From Glandiceps talaboti (taxonomy: Eukaryota; Hemichordata; Enteropneusta; Spengelidae): a stretch of 42,500 bases of DNA. The translations under genes were made by a program, and so were the position numbers. Numbering within the stretch: the first letter of the stretch is position 1; each line of letters opens with the position of its first letter. Positions 1-10,921 of the stretch are shown piece by piece. The DNA lies in contig NC_135558.1 of the NCBI RefSeq assembly GCF_964340395.1, positions 22,652,064 through 22,694,563 of the forward strand, written 5' to 3'. Below the pieces are notes generated by a model. It ran no database searches, was not told the DNA's origin, and was given only the letters and a program-made list of their open reading frames with translations.

Positions 1-370
1 ATAACCTCTCCGAGTCAAACGATATGTTTATCATCATATGTGATCATAAGTCATGGGAAAGAAATATGATAGTCGTGCAACTAATATAAAACAAGTCATT
101 GAGAATGACATAGCCCCCGCTACGATCGGGTTTTAAGGAACTGGCAGTTTATGTTGTCATTTTCTTGATATCACTACTCTGATCACGCAACAACACTTGT
201 GAACCTAAATCAAACAGACTTAGATATGTTGTGTCTGCTCGTTGGATATAGAACATGCCTACTCATGTTGTGTCTCCTCGTTGGACATGGGACATGCCTA
301 CTCTTCAAGATGATGTGATGGAATAAACCATTCAACAATAAAAGGATGGGTTGGGTACTGGGGGGGGGGA
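1..370. other. Unannotated sequence at the left edge
   Basis: I recognise no gene here. If the lipocalin model is right, this stretch lies inside or beyond its second intron. A short phrase, ttgtgtctSctcgttggaYat, occurs twice around 229-290, a weak local duplication of about 40 bp. A G run lies at 361-369. Confidence 0.4.
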
Positions 371-777
371 CCTGTTCAAGCATGTCTGAGTTATGGCTTT
401 GGACATGAAAACTGTGCCAACAAAATCGCTGCCAGGCAGCCATATTGGATCATATCACGACACAAATGGATATGCACATGTATGTCATAGAACACTGTCC
501 TAGTACCAACTTTGAATGAGATTTGTTCAAGCATGTCTGAGTTATGGCTTTGGACAGGGAAAATTCGCAAACAAAATGGCTGCTAGGCGGCCATATTGGA
601 TCGTATCATAAAACAAATTGACGTGCATATGTATGCCATTGTATGTTGCCCCTGTACCAAGTTTGAAAAAATCGGTCCAGGCATCTCCAAGAAACGGCTC
701 TGGACGGATGGACAGATGGACGGACGGACGGAACCCAATCCATAAGTCCCCGTCCCGGACTTTGTCCGATGGGGACT
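371..777 (+). repeat. Interspersed repeat with two internal ~150-bp copies and a 3' hairpin
   Basis: Two diverged copies of a unit of about 150 bp follow each other (about 371-521 and 522-674). Both contain ttcaagcatgtctgagttat, a phrase like gccatattggatcRtatca, and a 'taccaaSttt' end. A third, truncated start follows at about 675, then GGAC-type tetranucleotide repeats (711-731) and a strong hairpin at 745-777. This architecture suggests a dispersed non-autonomous element and not a gene. The minus-strand ORFs of 77 and 80 codons across it are not supported as proteins. The family cannot be named without a library search; a Helitron-like 3' end is one possibility because the hairpin runs straight into CTAA. 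Confidence 0.6.
745..777. repeat. Hairpin: agtcccc...ggac / gtcc...ggggact
   Basis: The left arm at 745-760 and the right arm at 764-777 pair around a ttt loop. Both GTCC/GGAC and AGTCCCC/GGGGACT pair perfectly, and two extra bases bulge on the left. It forms the 3' end of the interspersed repeat and is followed immediately by 'aat'. Confidence 0.7.
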
Positions 778-2089
778 AATCAGAGTTTTTCTTTTACAGA
801 TTGGACAGTGTATGTCGGTAGTCATACGCCCCAGGGTTGTATGCCACAGTCGTCAGCTTCATATATGTCAATATTGAGTGTCAGCTGAACATATGCATTA
901 TAGGAGTCTACCTACTGGGTTTTTTTTTACCGTTTTCCGTTAACAATACTTTTCATTATTTATGACACATTATATACCACAACCAGACACACTAAATTAT
1001 ACGCGTCGAACAGAAAATATCACATGATGGATTTTAGAAGGTTCTACATTATGACACCAAGACAACGTCTTGTCGTGTTTGAAATATCAGTCAAAAGGAG
1101 GTCAAAACACCCACAATCGTTTTTATTCTCCCCTTTCCATTTTTTCGTTGATTTAAGATTGCTCGGGTTTCTCATTATTTTCCAATATTTTTCTCATTCA
1201 AATGGAAAATATTCGAAAGGTTTTGATATCACTCGTCTTCGACTCGAAATGACAAGGCTCCCTATGTTACTCGTCACGGTACATTCCTCGGTTGATCACG
1301 AAGAAAAATATGGGGAATAATAAATAATAGATTGACAATGTGATTGTGTAAAAGTGGGAACCATGCTATATAAAGAAAAACGTCAGAGTTGTACATATTA
1401 GATTGATTTGTCAGCTTTTATAGAACCTGTGGTGTCATTTATACTTTGTTTTCTTTGCAAACAGTTTGGACGTGTTAATTTATGTTAATTTATTAATAAA
1501 AAATGTTGAATTCATATATAAGCTTATTATGAAATGTCAGTATGAAAACTTTGCCTGATTTCAAGTCCACAAATATTTTCATATATGCAAATCACTAGTT
1601 ATAAATTATAATCACATTGTTTGTATACTGGGCATGCGCAATCCACGACACAAGTAAACCTACAAGTACTAGTAGTTAGTTGTCGCATGTTTAAAAATTC
1701 TGATCTGATGTTTTCTGTATATTCAAATATGTTAGATTGTTACTACATTATTTTATATTAGGGGATATCGGACATATATACAAACCCGTGACGACACTAC
1801 TGTAATGCCGGCCGGCATGTTATGAAAACTTTTCTGATTGGTTAAAAAGTTGCAGAGTAATTATGTATGCTTTGTTATGTAGACGTTTGCTAACTACACG
1901 AATGCCATAACATTGTATGCAAGTGAAATGGTATAAAAATCTCATTACAATAAAACCCCCTTGATGATTTCAATATGGCCAAAGTCGATACCTTTAGACA
2001 GACAATCTCGTTAGTCGCTTTGCTACATCACTCTACACTTATAGATTTTAGCCCATTATATCATAAAACTATGACAAATTACACAATTT
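778..2089. other. AT-rich sequence, no supported gene
   Basis: This should be intron 2 of the minus-strand lipocalin gene. I searched the minus strand for a third exon starting with one base to complete the split codon CT_, followed by a lipocalin beta-barrel segment such as YWVL, and found none. A 98-codon plus-strand ORF at 1024-1320 matches nothing I know and is probably chance. A 14-bp perfect palindrome, atgccggccggcat, lies at 1805-1818. Confidence 0.4.
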
Positions 2090-2095
2090 ACTTAC

Positions 2096-2220
2096 AGGCT
2101 AACTCCATGTATTTGCATGTCAATGTTTCCATCTTCTTGTAGATGGTATTCCGACTGTTTTTTGTCCGGCATGACATCTTGGCTGTGATGTCGTCTAATC
2201 TCATGCCATGTACCCATGTA
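2096..2220 (-). CDS. Lipocalin exon 2 (carries the GxW signature)
   Basis: Read on the minus strand, a pyrimidine-rich tract ending ttttcaatttcag (acceptor AG at 2221-2222) precedes an open segment of 41 codons plus two bases. It ends at a good donor, GTAAGT (2095-2090). The segment begins YMGTWHEI, which fits the lipocalin first structurally conserved region (GxW followed by an acidic or hydrophobic pair). It continues with a YHLQEDGNIDMQIHGV pattern, as expected for the next beta strands and an NG/DG turn. The phase matches: exon 1 ends on a complete codon and this exon starts on one, giving EDFHVEQ-YMGTWHEI across the junction. Lipocalins are secreted or membrane-anchored beta-barrels that bind small hydrophobic ligands such as retinoids and fatty acids. 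Whether this one is closer to apolipoprotein D or to retinol-binding proteins cannot be told from 86 residues. The exon ends in phase 2, so at least one more exon must exist, probably left of base 1. Confidence 0.78.
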
Positions 2221-2223
2221 CTG

Positions 2224-3240
2224 AAATTGAAAACAAAATGGTTGAATAAGCTAGCATTGGATAACAATAAAACGATAAACCATCATCATGACAGTGTGAG
2301 TCACATATATTTACTTTAACCAACGAAAAAAATTACAGAATGTCTCATTGTAACACACCTCTCATCTTACGTCAGTTTCCCCCCGGGTCTGTGGATCACA
2401 CTAACTCAGGTGGTTTCCCGGGGAAGCTGTACCGGGTTGTGTCATAGTACCCCGTTGATCGTTGTCATCACTGAGTCAACATGTATACACTAATCACTTT
2501 TACCACCCACACTTGGTACAAACGCTCAATGTGATCTTTCATGAAAAATGTGGAGAAAACTACGCCTACATAAACAAACCTGTTTCTGTTAATTTGTTCG
2601 AGAAAATTCAACCCCACTCTCGTTAAAATCAAGACAAAAATGGGGTGTCTGCAGACACATTTTTAAATAGAGGTCAAAATGATATCAAAGTTAAGTTATT
2701 TTACACAAAATACTGTCTTAATTGTGGAAAATAAGAAATTGTCGATTTCAAAGAAGATAAAACCCAATTCCTTTGCGCGCGGTGGCGAAGTTTGGTGAGA
2801 TTTTAAGAACTCTGATATTGGAAGTAATTGGTCCCCGGGGTGTATTCTCACGGTGTATTCTAGAACTTAAAGAACTTCACAAGACTCCAGAAATAAAAAG
2901 ACTTTGCTCTTTTATTTTTAAAAATCACGGCAGAGTAACTTTAACTTCAAAATCTTCACTCTGACATTCTCAAGAACACGATAGCTCCATACTTCAAAAC
3001 GTGTTAGCAAGTATCAAGTGACAATTGCAATCAAATACCAAACAGTATTATGTGTGCATTTGGTTATTCAATTGCCGTATCGTTATTAAGGGCATTCAAC
3101 TGAACTTAATACTGGGAATATACGAGATAATATCAACATGACACAAGTGTGCCAGATACGAATGCGTACATTGTTTTTGACATATAAATTTTGAGTTAAT
3201 AAAGACCACATTGAGACTGTCTGACATCTCACACATGAGG
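2224..3240. other. Intronic sequence, nothing recognised
   Basis: No gene or transposon signature is visible. A 63-codon plus-strand ORF at 2773-2964 has no familiar motif. A short G/C-rich imperfect inverted repeat, ttccccccggg to cccggggaa, occupies about 2377-2424. Confidence 0.35.
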
Positions 3241-3600
3241 CGCTGCTCATTTTAACTGGCTGCTGGGGCAGGGGTTTTTGTGGGCTAAATTTGGAAAGGT
3301 GCCACTCATGTTCACTGGCTGGGTCAGTTATTTTGTTGGGTAATTTCGGACAGTTCCCATAATTTTTAATTGACCAGAACCGGGGCCGGGTCGCTGTTTT
3401 TTTTTTTGAAAGCACCAGGACCACTTGAAGGGGGAGGGTATACGTCATTTTGGAAAACATAACTTGGAGTGAGAGGGCGGGGGGGGGGGTTATTTTGGAA
3501 ACTGTAATTGTGATCATGAGTACTACAACAAAATCAGCATATTTGTCACTTTGATGAGGTAAAATATCTCCTAGACAACTGTACTTTGTCAACATTTCTC
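3240..3600. repeat. G-rich dispersed-repeat-like block
   Basis: The plus strand is full of G-rich phrases (ggggcaggggttttt, gaaccggggccgggtcg, gaagggggagggtatacg) and ends with a G11 run at 3480-3490 just before ttattttgg. Similar phrases recur at 20727-20790 and, on the opposite strand, at 25780-25875. This suggests a dispersed repeat. The 169-codon minus-strand ORF at 3086-3595 mainly reads through it and is not supported as a protein. Confidence 0.45.
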
Positions 3601-4320
3601 ATACGGAAAGGTGTTAGGGATGTCCCTCCCTATATGTTCATATACATTGGCTCTATTTCTCAAAAATTATAGTAATGATGAAAGGCCTGTAATGTGTTAT
3701 ATCAAACTCATTTCTAAAAACGATTATTATGTAACAATCACAGAGTAAATGTTATTAGAGTATTAGAGAACACATCACTTTTAAACTGATGGTTTAACTG
3801 TCCGTCTGTGTTCACGTCTATCAATCTTTCAACCTCAAAATAAAATCTTTTTCTGAATGAAACTGTGGAAGGATGGTAGTAATGCCTATATCGGAATATA
3901 GTAACAGTAAACATGATTTTGGTAGGAATACATTGAACAGATAGTTGTATTTGATTCTGCACAATTTTGTTACATTAAAACTTTTCATAATGCAGTGTAT
4001 AATACTATACATATACCATAGGTAGCATTATTAGAAATTAGTTTTTGATGCTTACTGTTATTATATCCCCTAAATTTATGTTGACCAACTATGATAGAAT
4101 GTATCAACTGTATGTAAGGAGTCTTCCCTGGATTTGCATATTGTATGCTGAATTACCACAAGAAATGATGTATATGTTTTCATAGATTCAAATTAACATG
4201 TACAGGGAAAATATATTTTGAACCAATAGTAATGAATGTTCTTAAATTCCAATATGTGATTATTCAATCACATTCAGATGGTTTTAAAGTAACAACCTAT
4301 AGTAACACTAATTGTATATC
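3601..4320. other. AT-rich intronic sequence
   Basis: No gene, repeat or transposon signature is visible up to the left border of the macrosatellite. The last bases before it are ttgtatatc. Confidence 0.4.
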
Positions 4321-4338
4321 AACAAAACGCATTGGATG

Positions 4339-4460
4339 GGATGGGGGGGGGGTCGGGATCATTTTGCAATTGGAGCTAGGGGTTACTTTGAGCTCTGAGG
4401 TTTGAGAAAACCCGGGTTAAAATACAAAACACCGCCCCCCCCCCCCGAGTCGAAAATGAC
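4339..4460. repeat. G-run/C-run block at the head of each macrosatellite unit
   Basis: A G-rich run (about 4342-4351) and a C-rich run (about 4434-4446) face each other about 85 bp apart, so they could pair. The same block recurs near 7352-7460 and 10664-10770, with different G-run lengths in each copy. Shared phrases include aattggagctaggggttact and gagtcgaaaatgaccggccc. Confidence 0.6.
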
Positions 4461-4480
4461 CGGCCCCTAAGAACGGGACG

Positions 4481-4494
4481 ACAGTTTGCCATAC
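4481..4494 (+). repeat. Left copy of a 14-bp direct repeat flanking the minisatellite
   Basis: The sequence acagtttgccatac lies upstream of the 28-bp array and again downstream at 6284-6297, each followed within 30 bp by tgacagg. The pairing recurs in units 2 and 3. It may mark the ends of the segment that picked up the satellite. Confidence 0.5.
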
Positions 4495-4601
4495 AGTCGA
4501 ATATCGCTTGACAGGCGATCTAACGTAGGTCTAGTTTTGTCTGTGTTTGAATGTACGGGAACAAAGTCGTATCGTGGACAACTTTGCTATAACGGGTAGT
4601 T

Positions 4602-6190
4602 GTTATCACCTCAGATCACTATAGAGGTTAGTACCACCTCAGACCACTATAGAGGTTAGTACCACCTCAGACCACTATAGAGGTTAGTACCACCTCAGAC
4701 CACTATAGAGGTGAGTACCACCTCAGACCACTATAGAGGTTAGTACCACCTCAGACCACTATATAGGTTAGTACCACCTCAGACCACTATAGAGGTTAAT
4801 ACCACCTCAGACCACTATAGAGGTTAGTACCACCTCAGACCACTATAGAGGTTAATACCACCTCAGACCACTATAGAGGTTAGTACCACCTCAGACCACT
4901 ATAGAGGTGAGTACCACCTCAGACCACTATAGAGGTTAATACCACCTCAGACCACTATATAGGTTAGTACCACCTCAGACCACTATAGAGGTTAATACCA
5001 CCTCAGGCCACTATAGAGGTGAGTACCACCTCAAACCACTATAGAGGTTAGTACCACCTCAGACCACTATAGAGGTTAGTACCACCTCAGACCACTATAG
5101 AGGTTAGTACCACCTCAGACCACTATAGAGGTTAGTACCACCTCAGACCACTATAGAGGTTAATACCACCTCAGACCACTATAGAGGTTAGTACCACCTC
5201 AGACCACTATAGAGGTTAATACCACCTCAGACCACTATAGAGGTGAGTACCACCTCAGACCACTATAGAGGTTAGTACCACCTCAGACCATTATAGAGGT
5301 TAGTAGCACCTCAGACCACTATAGAGGTTAATACCACCTCAGACCACTATAGAGGTTAATACCACCTCAGACCACTATAGAGGTTAGTACCACCTCAGAC
5401 CACTATAGAGGTTAGTACCACCTCAGACCACTATAGAGGTTAGTACCACCTCAGACCACTATAGAGGTTAATACCACCTCAGACCACTATAGAGGTTAAT
5501 ACCACCTCAGACCACTATAGAGGTTAGTACCACCTCAGACCACTATAGAGGTTAGTACCACCTCAGACCACTATATAGGTTAGTACCACCTCAGACCACT
5601 ATAGAGGTTAGTACCACCTCAGACCACTATGGAGGTTAATACCACCTCAGACCACTATAGAGGTTAATACCACCTCAGACCACTATAGAGGTTAGTACCA
5701 CCTCAGACCACTATATAGGTTAGTACCACCTCAGACCACTATAGAGGTGAGTACCACCTCAGACCACTATGGAGGTTAGTATCACCTTAGACTACTATAG
5801 AGGTTAGTACCACCTCAGACCACTATAGAGGTTAGTACCACCTCAGACCACTATAGAGGTTAATACCACCTTAGACTACTATAGAGGTTAGTACCACCTC
5901 GGATCTCTATAGAGGTTAGTACCACCTTAGACTACTATAGAGGTTAGTACCACCTCAGACCACTATAGAGGTTAGTACCACCTCAGACCACTATAGAGGT
6001 TAGTACCACCTCAGACCACTATAGAGGTTAGTACCACCTTAGACTACTATAGAGGTTAGTACCACCTCGGATCTCTATAGAGGTTAGTACCACCTTAGAC
6101 TACTATAGAGGTTAGTACCACCTCAGACCACTATAGAGGTTAGTACCACCTCAGACCACTATAGAGGTTAGTACCACCTCGGATCTCTAT
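4602..6190. repeat. 28-bp minisatellite array 1 (~57 copies)
   Basis: The consensus is ttagtaccacctcagacc followed by actatagagg, 28 bp. Common variants are ttaat or tgagt for ttagt, atatagg for atagagg, and near the 3' end cttagactac and ctcggatctct. The unit contains the inverted pair ACCTC/GAGGT and the palindrome CTATAG. The last 300 bp show a 168-bp higher-order repeat (six units): the ggatctctat variant sits at 5901, 6069 and 6181. No frame stays open. There are no unique spacers, so this is not a CRISPR array. Confidence 0.95.
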
Positions 6191-6666
6191 AGCTCTATGT
6201 CCGTTTATCTCTATGTCTGTTCTCGTATCTATCGTCTTTTATTAGCAATGTGATTGATAGTTTGTCCTTGGTCGTGTCATGATACAGTTTGCCATACTTT
6301 CAAACTTACAGTCAGGTGACAGGTGGTATTTTGATATTGATCTACCTATCTAGCTAGCTTTTGTCCTGACCGGAAAGATAACAATATCGTCAATATCCGG
6401 TCAGTATTTATACATTGTGCATCGGAACCAAATTACTAATGACGATATCAGATGCTACGGTAGATACCACCATAGATATCAAAGTGTTGTAAAACAAACA
6501 AGGCTAGGTCTTACATCATTGAGGATATCCTTATCTCATCAAATGAGCGGAAATGTCAGCAAAGGTGACTATTTATCATCGAAGGTGAATGTTGGTGATA
6601 GTATGACCATAGATCACAATGAACGGTATTCAATGTCAGGTGTTATGAATAGCAATATATTTTTTG
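6191..6666. other. Non-satellite linker between array and LINE fragment
   Basis: The sequence is repeated almost unchanged in units 2 and 3 (9568-10041 and 12933-13407). It holds the right copy of acagtttgccatac (6284-6297) and a 9-bp inverted repeat at 6366-6404. The 84-codon ORF at 6417-6671 is conserved only because the unit was copied recently, and resembles no protein I know. Confidence 0.5.
6366..6404. repeat. Inverted repeat ctgaccgga...tccggtcag
   Basis: Arms of 9 bp pair perfectly around a 21-base loop. It recurs in each macrosatellite unit (about 9741-9779 and 13107-13145). It could be a transposon terminal hairpin or chance; no flanking duplication is visible. Confidence 0.5.
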
Positions 6667-7118
6667 AATAACGACTATAGAAGCATAACCCTAATCTCTG
6701 TACTTGGCGAGATTTTTACTCTAATTTTGTGTCAGAATATAAACACGGTTTGATATATATTGTAAAAGTGCCGAAAAACAATCTGATTTTAAGAAAGGGT
6801 ACAGAACTGTGGATAGTATTTTCATCCTGAGCATCATTATCAAATATCTGTCATATTCTAGAGGAATATTATATCGTGCTTTTATCGACTTCGAGAAAGC
6901 GTTCGACAGGGCCAAGGTAAATCATTATGCTTTGTTCGATAAACTTGCCAAAGTTGGTATGCGCGGGAAAATATTTAAGACTCTGCACTCAATGTATGGG
7001 AAGGATACTGCTTGTGTAAAAACACCCACGGGACTTACTGAATTGTTTGCATGTAGTACTGGCTTACAACAATTTCACCTTTATTATTCTGTTGTTTTTT
7101 TTATAAATGGCATGTTAC
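6667..7118 (+). pseudogene. LINE reverse transcriptase fragment, unit 1
   Basis: In one frame NNDYRSITLISVLGEIF resembles the N-terminal RT motif NYRgIsLlsvlgKiF of non-LTR retrotransposons. After a frame change an open stretch reads DFKKGYRTVDSIFIL and then the motif A region AFIDFEKAFDR, with the catalytic Asp at 6887-6889. It continues with KVGMRGKIFKTLHSMYG and a degenerate STGLQQ in place of the usual GxRQG. The copy is broken by frameshifts and stops, so no active enzyme is made. It stops where the foldback element begins (7119). It lies antisense to the lipocalin gene. Confidence 0.85.
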
Positions 7119-7330
7119 TACCGTGGCCGATGACGACAAATCGGTCTTCTAATTCAAGTGTCGGTCTTCTAATTCAAGTGTTGGTCTCCTAGTTCAAGTG
7201 TCGGTCTTCTAATTCAAGTGTCGGTCTTCTAATTCAAAAATCGGTCTTCTAATTCAAGTGTCGGTCTTCTAGTTCAAGTGTCGGTTACGGAGTTAGAAGA
7301 CCGACACTTGAACTAGAAGACCGACACTTG
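7119..7330. repeat. Truncated foldback element, unit 1
   Basis: It begins taccgtggccgatgacgaca and has seven 20-bp sub-repeats of tcggtcttctaRttcaagtg in the left arm. The centre is tcggttacggagttag, and the right arm is cut after two sub-repeats, at acttg, where unit 2 begins. The right terminus cacggta is missing. Confidence 0.85.
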
Positions 7331-7611
7331 AACAAAACGCATTGGATGGGATGGGGGGGGGGGGGTCGGCATCATTTTGCAATTGGAGCTAGGGGTTACT
7401 TTGAGCTCTGAGGTTTGAGAAAACCCGGGTTAAAATACAAAACACCGCCCCCCCCCCGAGTCGAAAATGACCGGCCCCTAAGAACGGGACGACAGTTTGC
7501 CATACAGTCGAATATCGCTTGACAGGCGATCTAACGTAGGTCTAGTTTTGTCTGTGTTTGAATGTACGGGAACAAAGTCGTATCGTGGACAACTTTGCTA
7601 TAACGGGTAGT

Positions 7612-9567
7612 TGTTATCACCTCAGATCACTATAGAGGTTAGTACCACCTCAGACCACTATAGAGGTTAGTACCACCTCAGACCACTATAGAGGTTAGTA
7701 CCACCTCAGACCACTATAGAGGTTAATACCACCTCAGACCACTATAGAGGTTAATACCACCTCAGACCACTATAGAGGTTAGTACCACCTCAGACCACTA
7801 TAGAGGTTAATACCACCTCAGACCACTATAGAGGTTAGTACCACCTCAGACCACTATAGAGGTGAGTACCACCTCAGACCACTATAGAGGTTAATACCAC
7901 CTCAGACCACTATATAGGTTAGTACCACCTCAGACCACTATAGAGGTTAATACCACCTCAGGCCACTATAGAGGTGAGTACCACCTCAAACCACTATAGA
8001 GGTTAGTACCACCTCAGACCACTATAGAGGTTAGTACCACCTCAGACCACTATAGAGGTTAGTACCACCTCAGACCACTATAGAGGTTAGTACCACCTCA
8101 GACCACTATAGAGGTTAATACCACCTCAGACCACTATAGAGGTTAGTACCACCTCAGACCACTATAGAGGTTAATACCACCTCAGACCACTATAGAGGTG
8201 AGTACCACCTCAGACCACTATAGAGGTTAGTACCACCTCAGACCATTATAGAGGTTAGTACCACCTCAGACCACTATAGAGGTTAATACCACCTCAGACC
8301 ACTATAGAGGTTAATACCACCTCAGACCACTATAGAGGTTAGTACCACCTCAGACCACTATAGAGGTTAGTACCACCTCAGACCACTATAGAGGTTAATA
8401 CCACCTCAGACCACTATAGAGGTTAGTACCACCTCAGACCACTATAGAGGTTAGTACCACCTCAGACCACTATAGAGGTTAATACCACCTCAGACCACTA
8501 TAGAGGTTAATACCACCTCAGACCACTATAGAGGTTAATGCCACCTCAGACCACTATAGAGGTTAATACCACCTCAGACCACTATAGAGGTTAGTACCAC
8601 CTCAGACCACTATAGAAGTTAATACCACCTCAGACCATTATAGAGGTTAATACCACCTCAGACCACTATAGAGGTTAGTACCACCTCAGACCACTATAGA
8701 GGTTAGTACCACCTCAGACCACTATAGAGGTTAATACCACCTCAGACCACTATAGAGGTTAATACCACCTCAGACCACTATAGAGGTTAGTACCACCTCA
8801 GACCACTATAGAGGTTAGTACCACCTCAGACCACTATATAGGTTAGTACCACCTCAGACCACTATAGAGGTTAGTACCACCTCAGACCACTATGGAGGTT
8901 AATACCACCTCAGACCACTATAGAGGTTAATACCACCTCAGACCACTATAGAGGTTAGTACCACCTCAGACCACTATATAGGTTAGTACCACCTCAGACC
9001 ACTATAGAGGTGAGTACCACCTCAGACCACTATGGAGGTTAGTATCACCTTAGACTACTATAGAGGTTAGTACCACCTCAGACCACTATAGAGGTTAGTA
9101 CCACCTCAGACCACTATAGAGGTTAATACCACCTTAGACTACTATAGAGGTTAGTACCACCTCGGATCTCTATAGAGGTTAGTACCACCTTAGACTACTA
9201 TAGAGGTTAGTACCACCTCAGACCACTATAGAGGTTAGTACCACCTCAGACCACTATAGAGGTTAGTACCACCTCAGACCACTATAGAGGTTAGTACCAC
9301 CTTAGACTACTATAGAGGTTAGTACCACCTCGGATCTCTATAGAGGTTAGTACCACCTTAGACTACTATAGAGGTTAGTACCACCTCAGACCACTATAGA
9401 GGTTAGTACCACCTCAGACCACTATAGAGGTTAGTACCACCTCAGACCACTATAGAGGTTAGTACCACCTCAGACCACTATAGAGGTTAGTACCACCTTA
9501 GATCACTATAGAGGTTAGTACCACCTCAGACCACTATAGAGGTTAGTACCACCTCGGATCTCTATAG
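7612..9567. repeat. 28-bp minisatellite array 2 (~70 copies)
   Basis: It has the same 28-bp unit and the same 5' and 3' edge variants as array 1. It carries a ttaatgccacc variant (around 8537) that I do not see in array 1 but do see in array 3, and it lacks the tgagt and atatagg variants found near the start of arrays 1 and 3. Confidence 0.95.
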
Positions 9568-10041
9568 CTCTATGTCCGTTTATCTCTATGTCTGTTCTCG
9601 TATCTATCGTCTTTTATTAGCAATGTGATTGATAGTTTGTCCTTGGTCGTGTCATGATACAGTTTGCCATACTTTCAAACTTACAGTCAGGTGACAGGTG
9701 GTATTTTGATATTGATCTACCTATCTAGCTAGCTTTTGTCCTGACCGGAAAGATAACAATATCGTCAATATCCGGTCAGTATTTATACATTGTGCATCGG
9801 AACCAAATTACTAATGACGATATCAGATGCTACGGTAGATACCACCATAGATATCAAAGTGTTGTAAAACAAACAAGGCTAGGTCTTACATCATTGAGGA
9901 TATCCTTATCTCATCAAATGAGCGGAAATGTCAGCAAAGGTGACTATTTATCATCGAAGGTGAATGTTGGTGATAGTATGACCATAGATCACAATGAACG
10001 GTATTCAATGTCAGGTGTTATGAATAGCAATATATTTTTTG

Positions 10042-10493
10042 AATAACGACTATAGAAGCATAACCCTAATCTCTGTACTTGGCGAGATTTTTACTCTAAT
10101 TTTGTGTCAGAATATAAACACGGTTTGATATATATTGTAAAAGTGCCGAAAAACAATCTGATTTTAAGAAAGGGTACAGAACTGTGGATAGTATTTTCAT
10201 CCTGAGCATCATTATCAAATATCTGTCATATTCTAGAGGAATATTATATCGTGCTTTTATCGACTTCGAGAAAGCGTTCGACAGGGCCAAGGTAAATCAT
10301 TATGCTTTGTTCGATAAACTTGCCAAAGTTGGTATGCGCGGGAAAATATTTAAGACTCTGCACTCAATGTATGGGAAGGATACTGCTTGTGTAAAAACAC
10401 CCACGGGACTTACTGAATTGTTTGCATGTAGTACTGGCTTACAACAATTTCACCTTTATTATTCTGTTGTTTTTTTTATAAATGGCATGTTAC
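10042..10493 (+). pseudogene. LINE reverse transcriptase fragment, unit 2
   Basis: It is essentially identical to the unit 1 fragment, with the motif A Asp at about 10262. Its translation differs only at the last residue, in the following foldback. It is a passive passenger of the macrosatellite. Confidence 0.85.
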
Positions 10494-10645
10494 TACCGTG
10501 GCCGATGACGACAAATCGGTCTTCTAATTCAAGTGTCGGTCTTCTAATTCAAGTGTTGGTCTTCTAATTCAAGTGTCGGTCTTCTAGTTCAAGTGTCGGT
10601 TACGGAGTTAGAAGACCGACACTTGAACTAGAAGACCGACACTTG
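10494..10645. repeat. Truncated foldback element, unit 2
   Basis: It has the same left terminus taccgtggcc with four 20-bp sub-repeats, and the right arm is cut at exactly the same base as in unit 1 (acttg joined to aacaaaacgc). Confidence 0.85.
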
Positions 10646-10921
10646 AACAAAACGCATTGGATGGGGGGGGGGGGGTCGGGATCATTTTGCAATTGGAGCT
10701 AGGGGTTACTTTGAGCTCTGAGGTTTGAGAAAACCCGGGTTAAAATACAAAACACCGCCCCCCCCCCGAGTCGAAAATGACCGGCCCCTAAGAACGGGAC
10801 GACAGTTTGCCATACAGTCGAATATCGCTTGACAGGCGATCTAACGTAGGTCTAGTTTTGTCTGTGTTTGAATGTACGGGAACAAAGTCGTATCGTGGAC
10901 AACTTTGCTATAACGGGTAGT

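Larger units (their letters stand above)
4321..7330. repeat. Macrosatellite unit 1 (3010 bp)
   Basis: The unit starts at aacaaaacgcattggatggg and ends at ...gaccgacacttg, where the next aacaaaacgc begins. In order it holds a G-run/C-run block (4321-4601), a 28-bp minisatellite (4602-6190), a non-satellite block with an LINE RT fragment (6191-7118), and a truncated foldback element (7119-7330). The non-satellite block is nearly identical to those in units 2 and 3: the 84-residue and 64-residue ORFs translate identically in all three copies. Confidence 0.92.
7331..10645. repeat. Macrosatellite unit 2 (3315 bp)
   Basis: It has the same order of parts as unit 1, beginning aacaaaacgcattgg and ending at gaccgacacttg. 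It is longer than unit 1 mainly because its 28-bp array has about 13 more copies, partly offset by a foldback left arm with fewer 20-bp sub-repeats (4 against 7). Confidence 0.92.

Noticed and set aside
1024-1320. 98-codon plus-strand ORF
   Set aside because: No motif, no splice context and no coding-like composition were seen.
3086-3595. 169-codon minus-strand ORF
   Set aside because: It covers a G-rich dispersed-repeat-like block and shows no domain, signal peptide or coding-like pattern.
4602-6190. CRISPR-like array of 28-bp repeats
   Set aside because: Copies abut with no unique spacers, the surroundings are eukaryotic, and variants spread as in a minisatellite.
6417-6671. 84-residue ORF conserved in three places as a gene
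   Set aside because: All three copies belong to the recent macrosatellite, so identity reflects copying and not selection; no domain is recognisable.
6721-6915. 64-residue minus-strand ORF repeated three times
   Set aside because: It is the antisense shadow of the LINE RT fragment.
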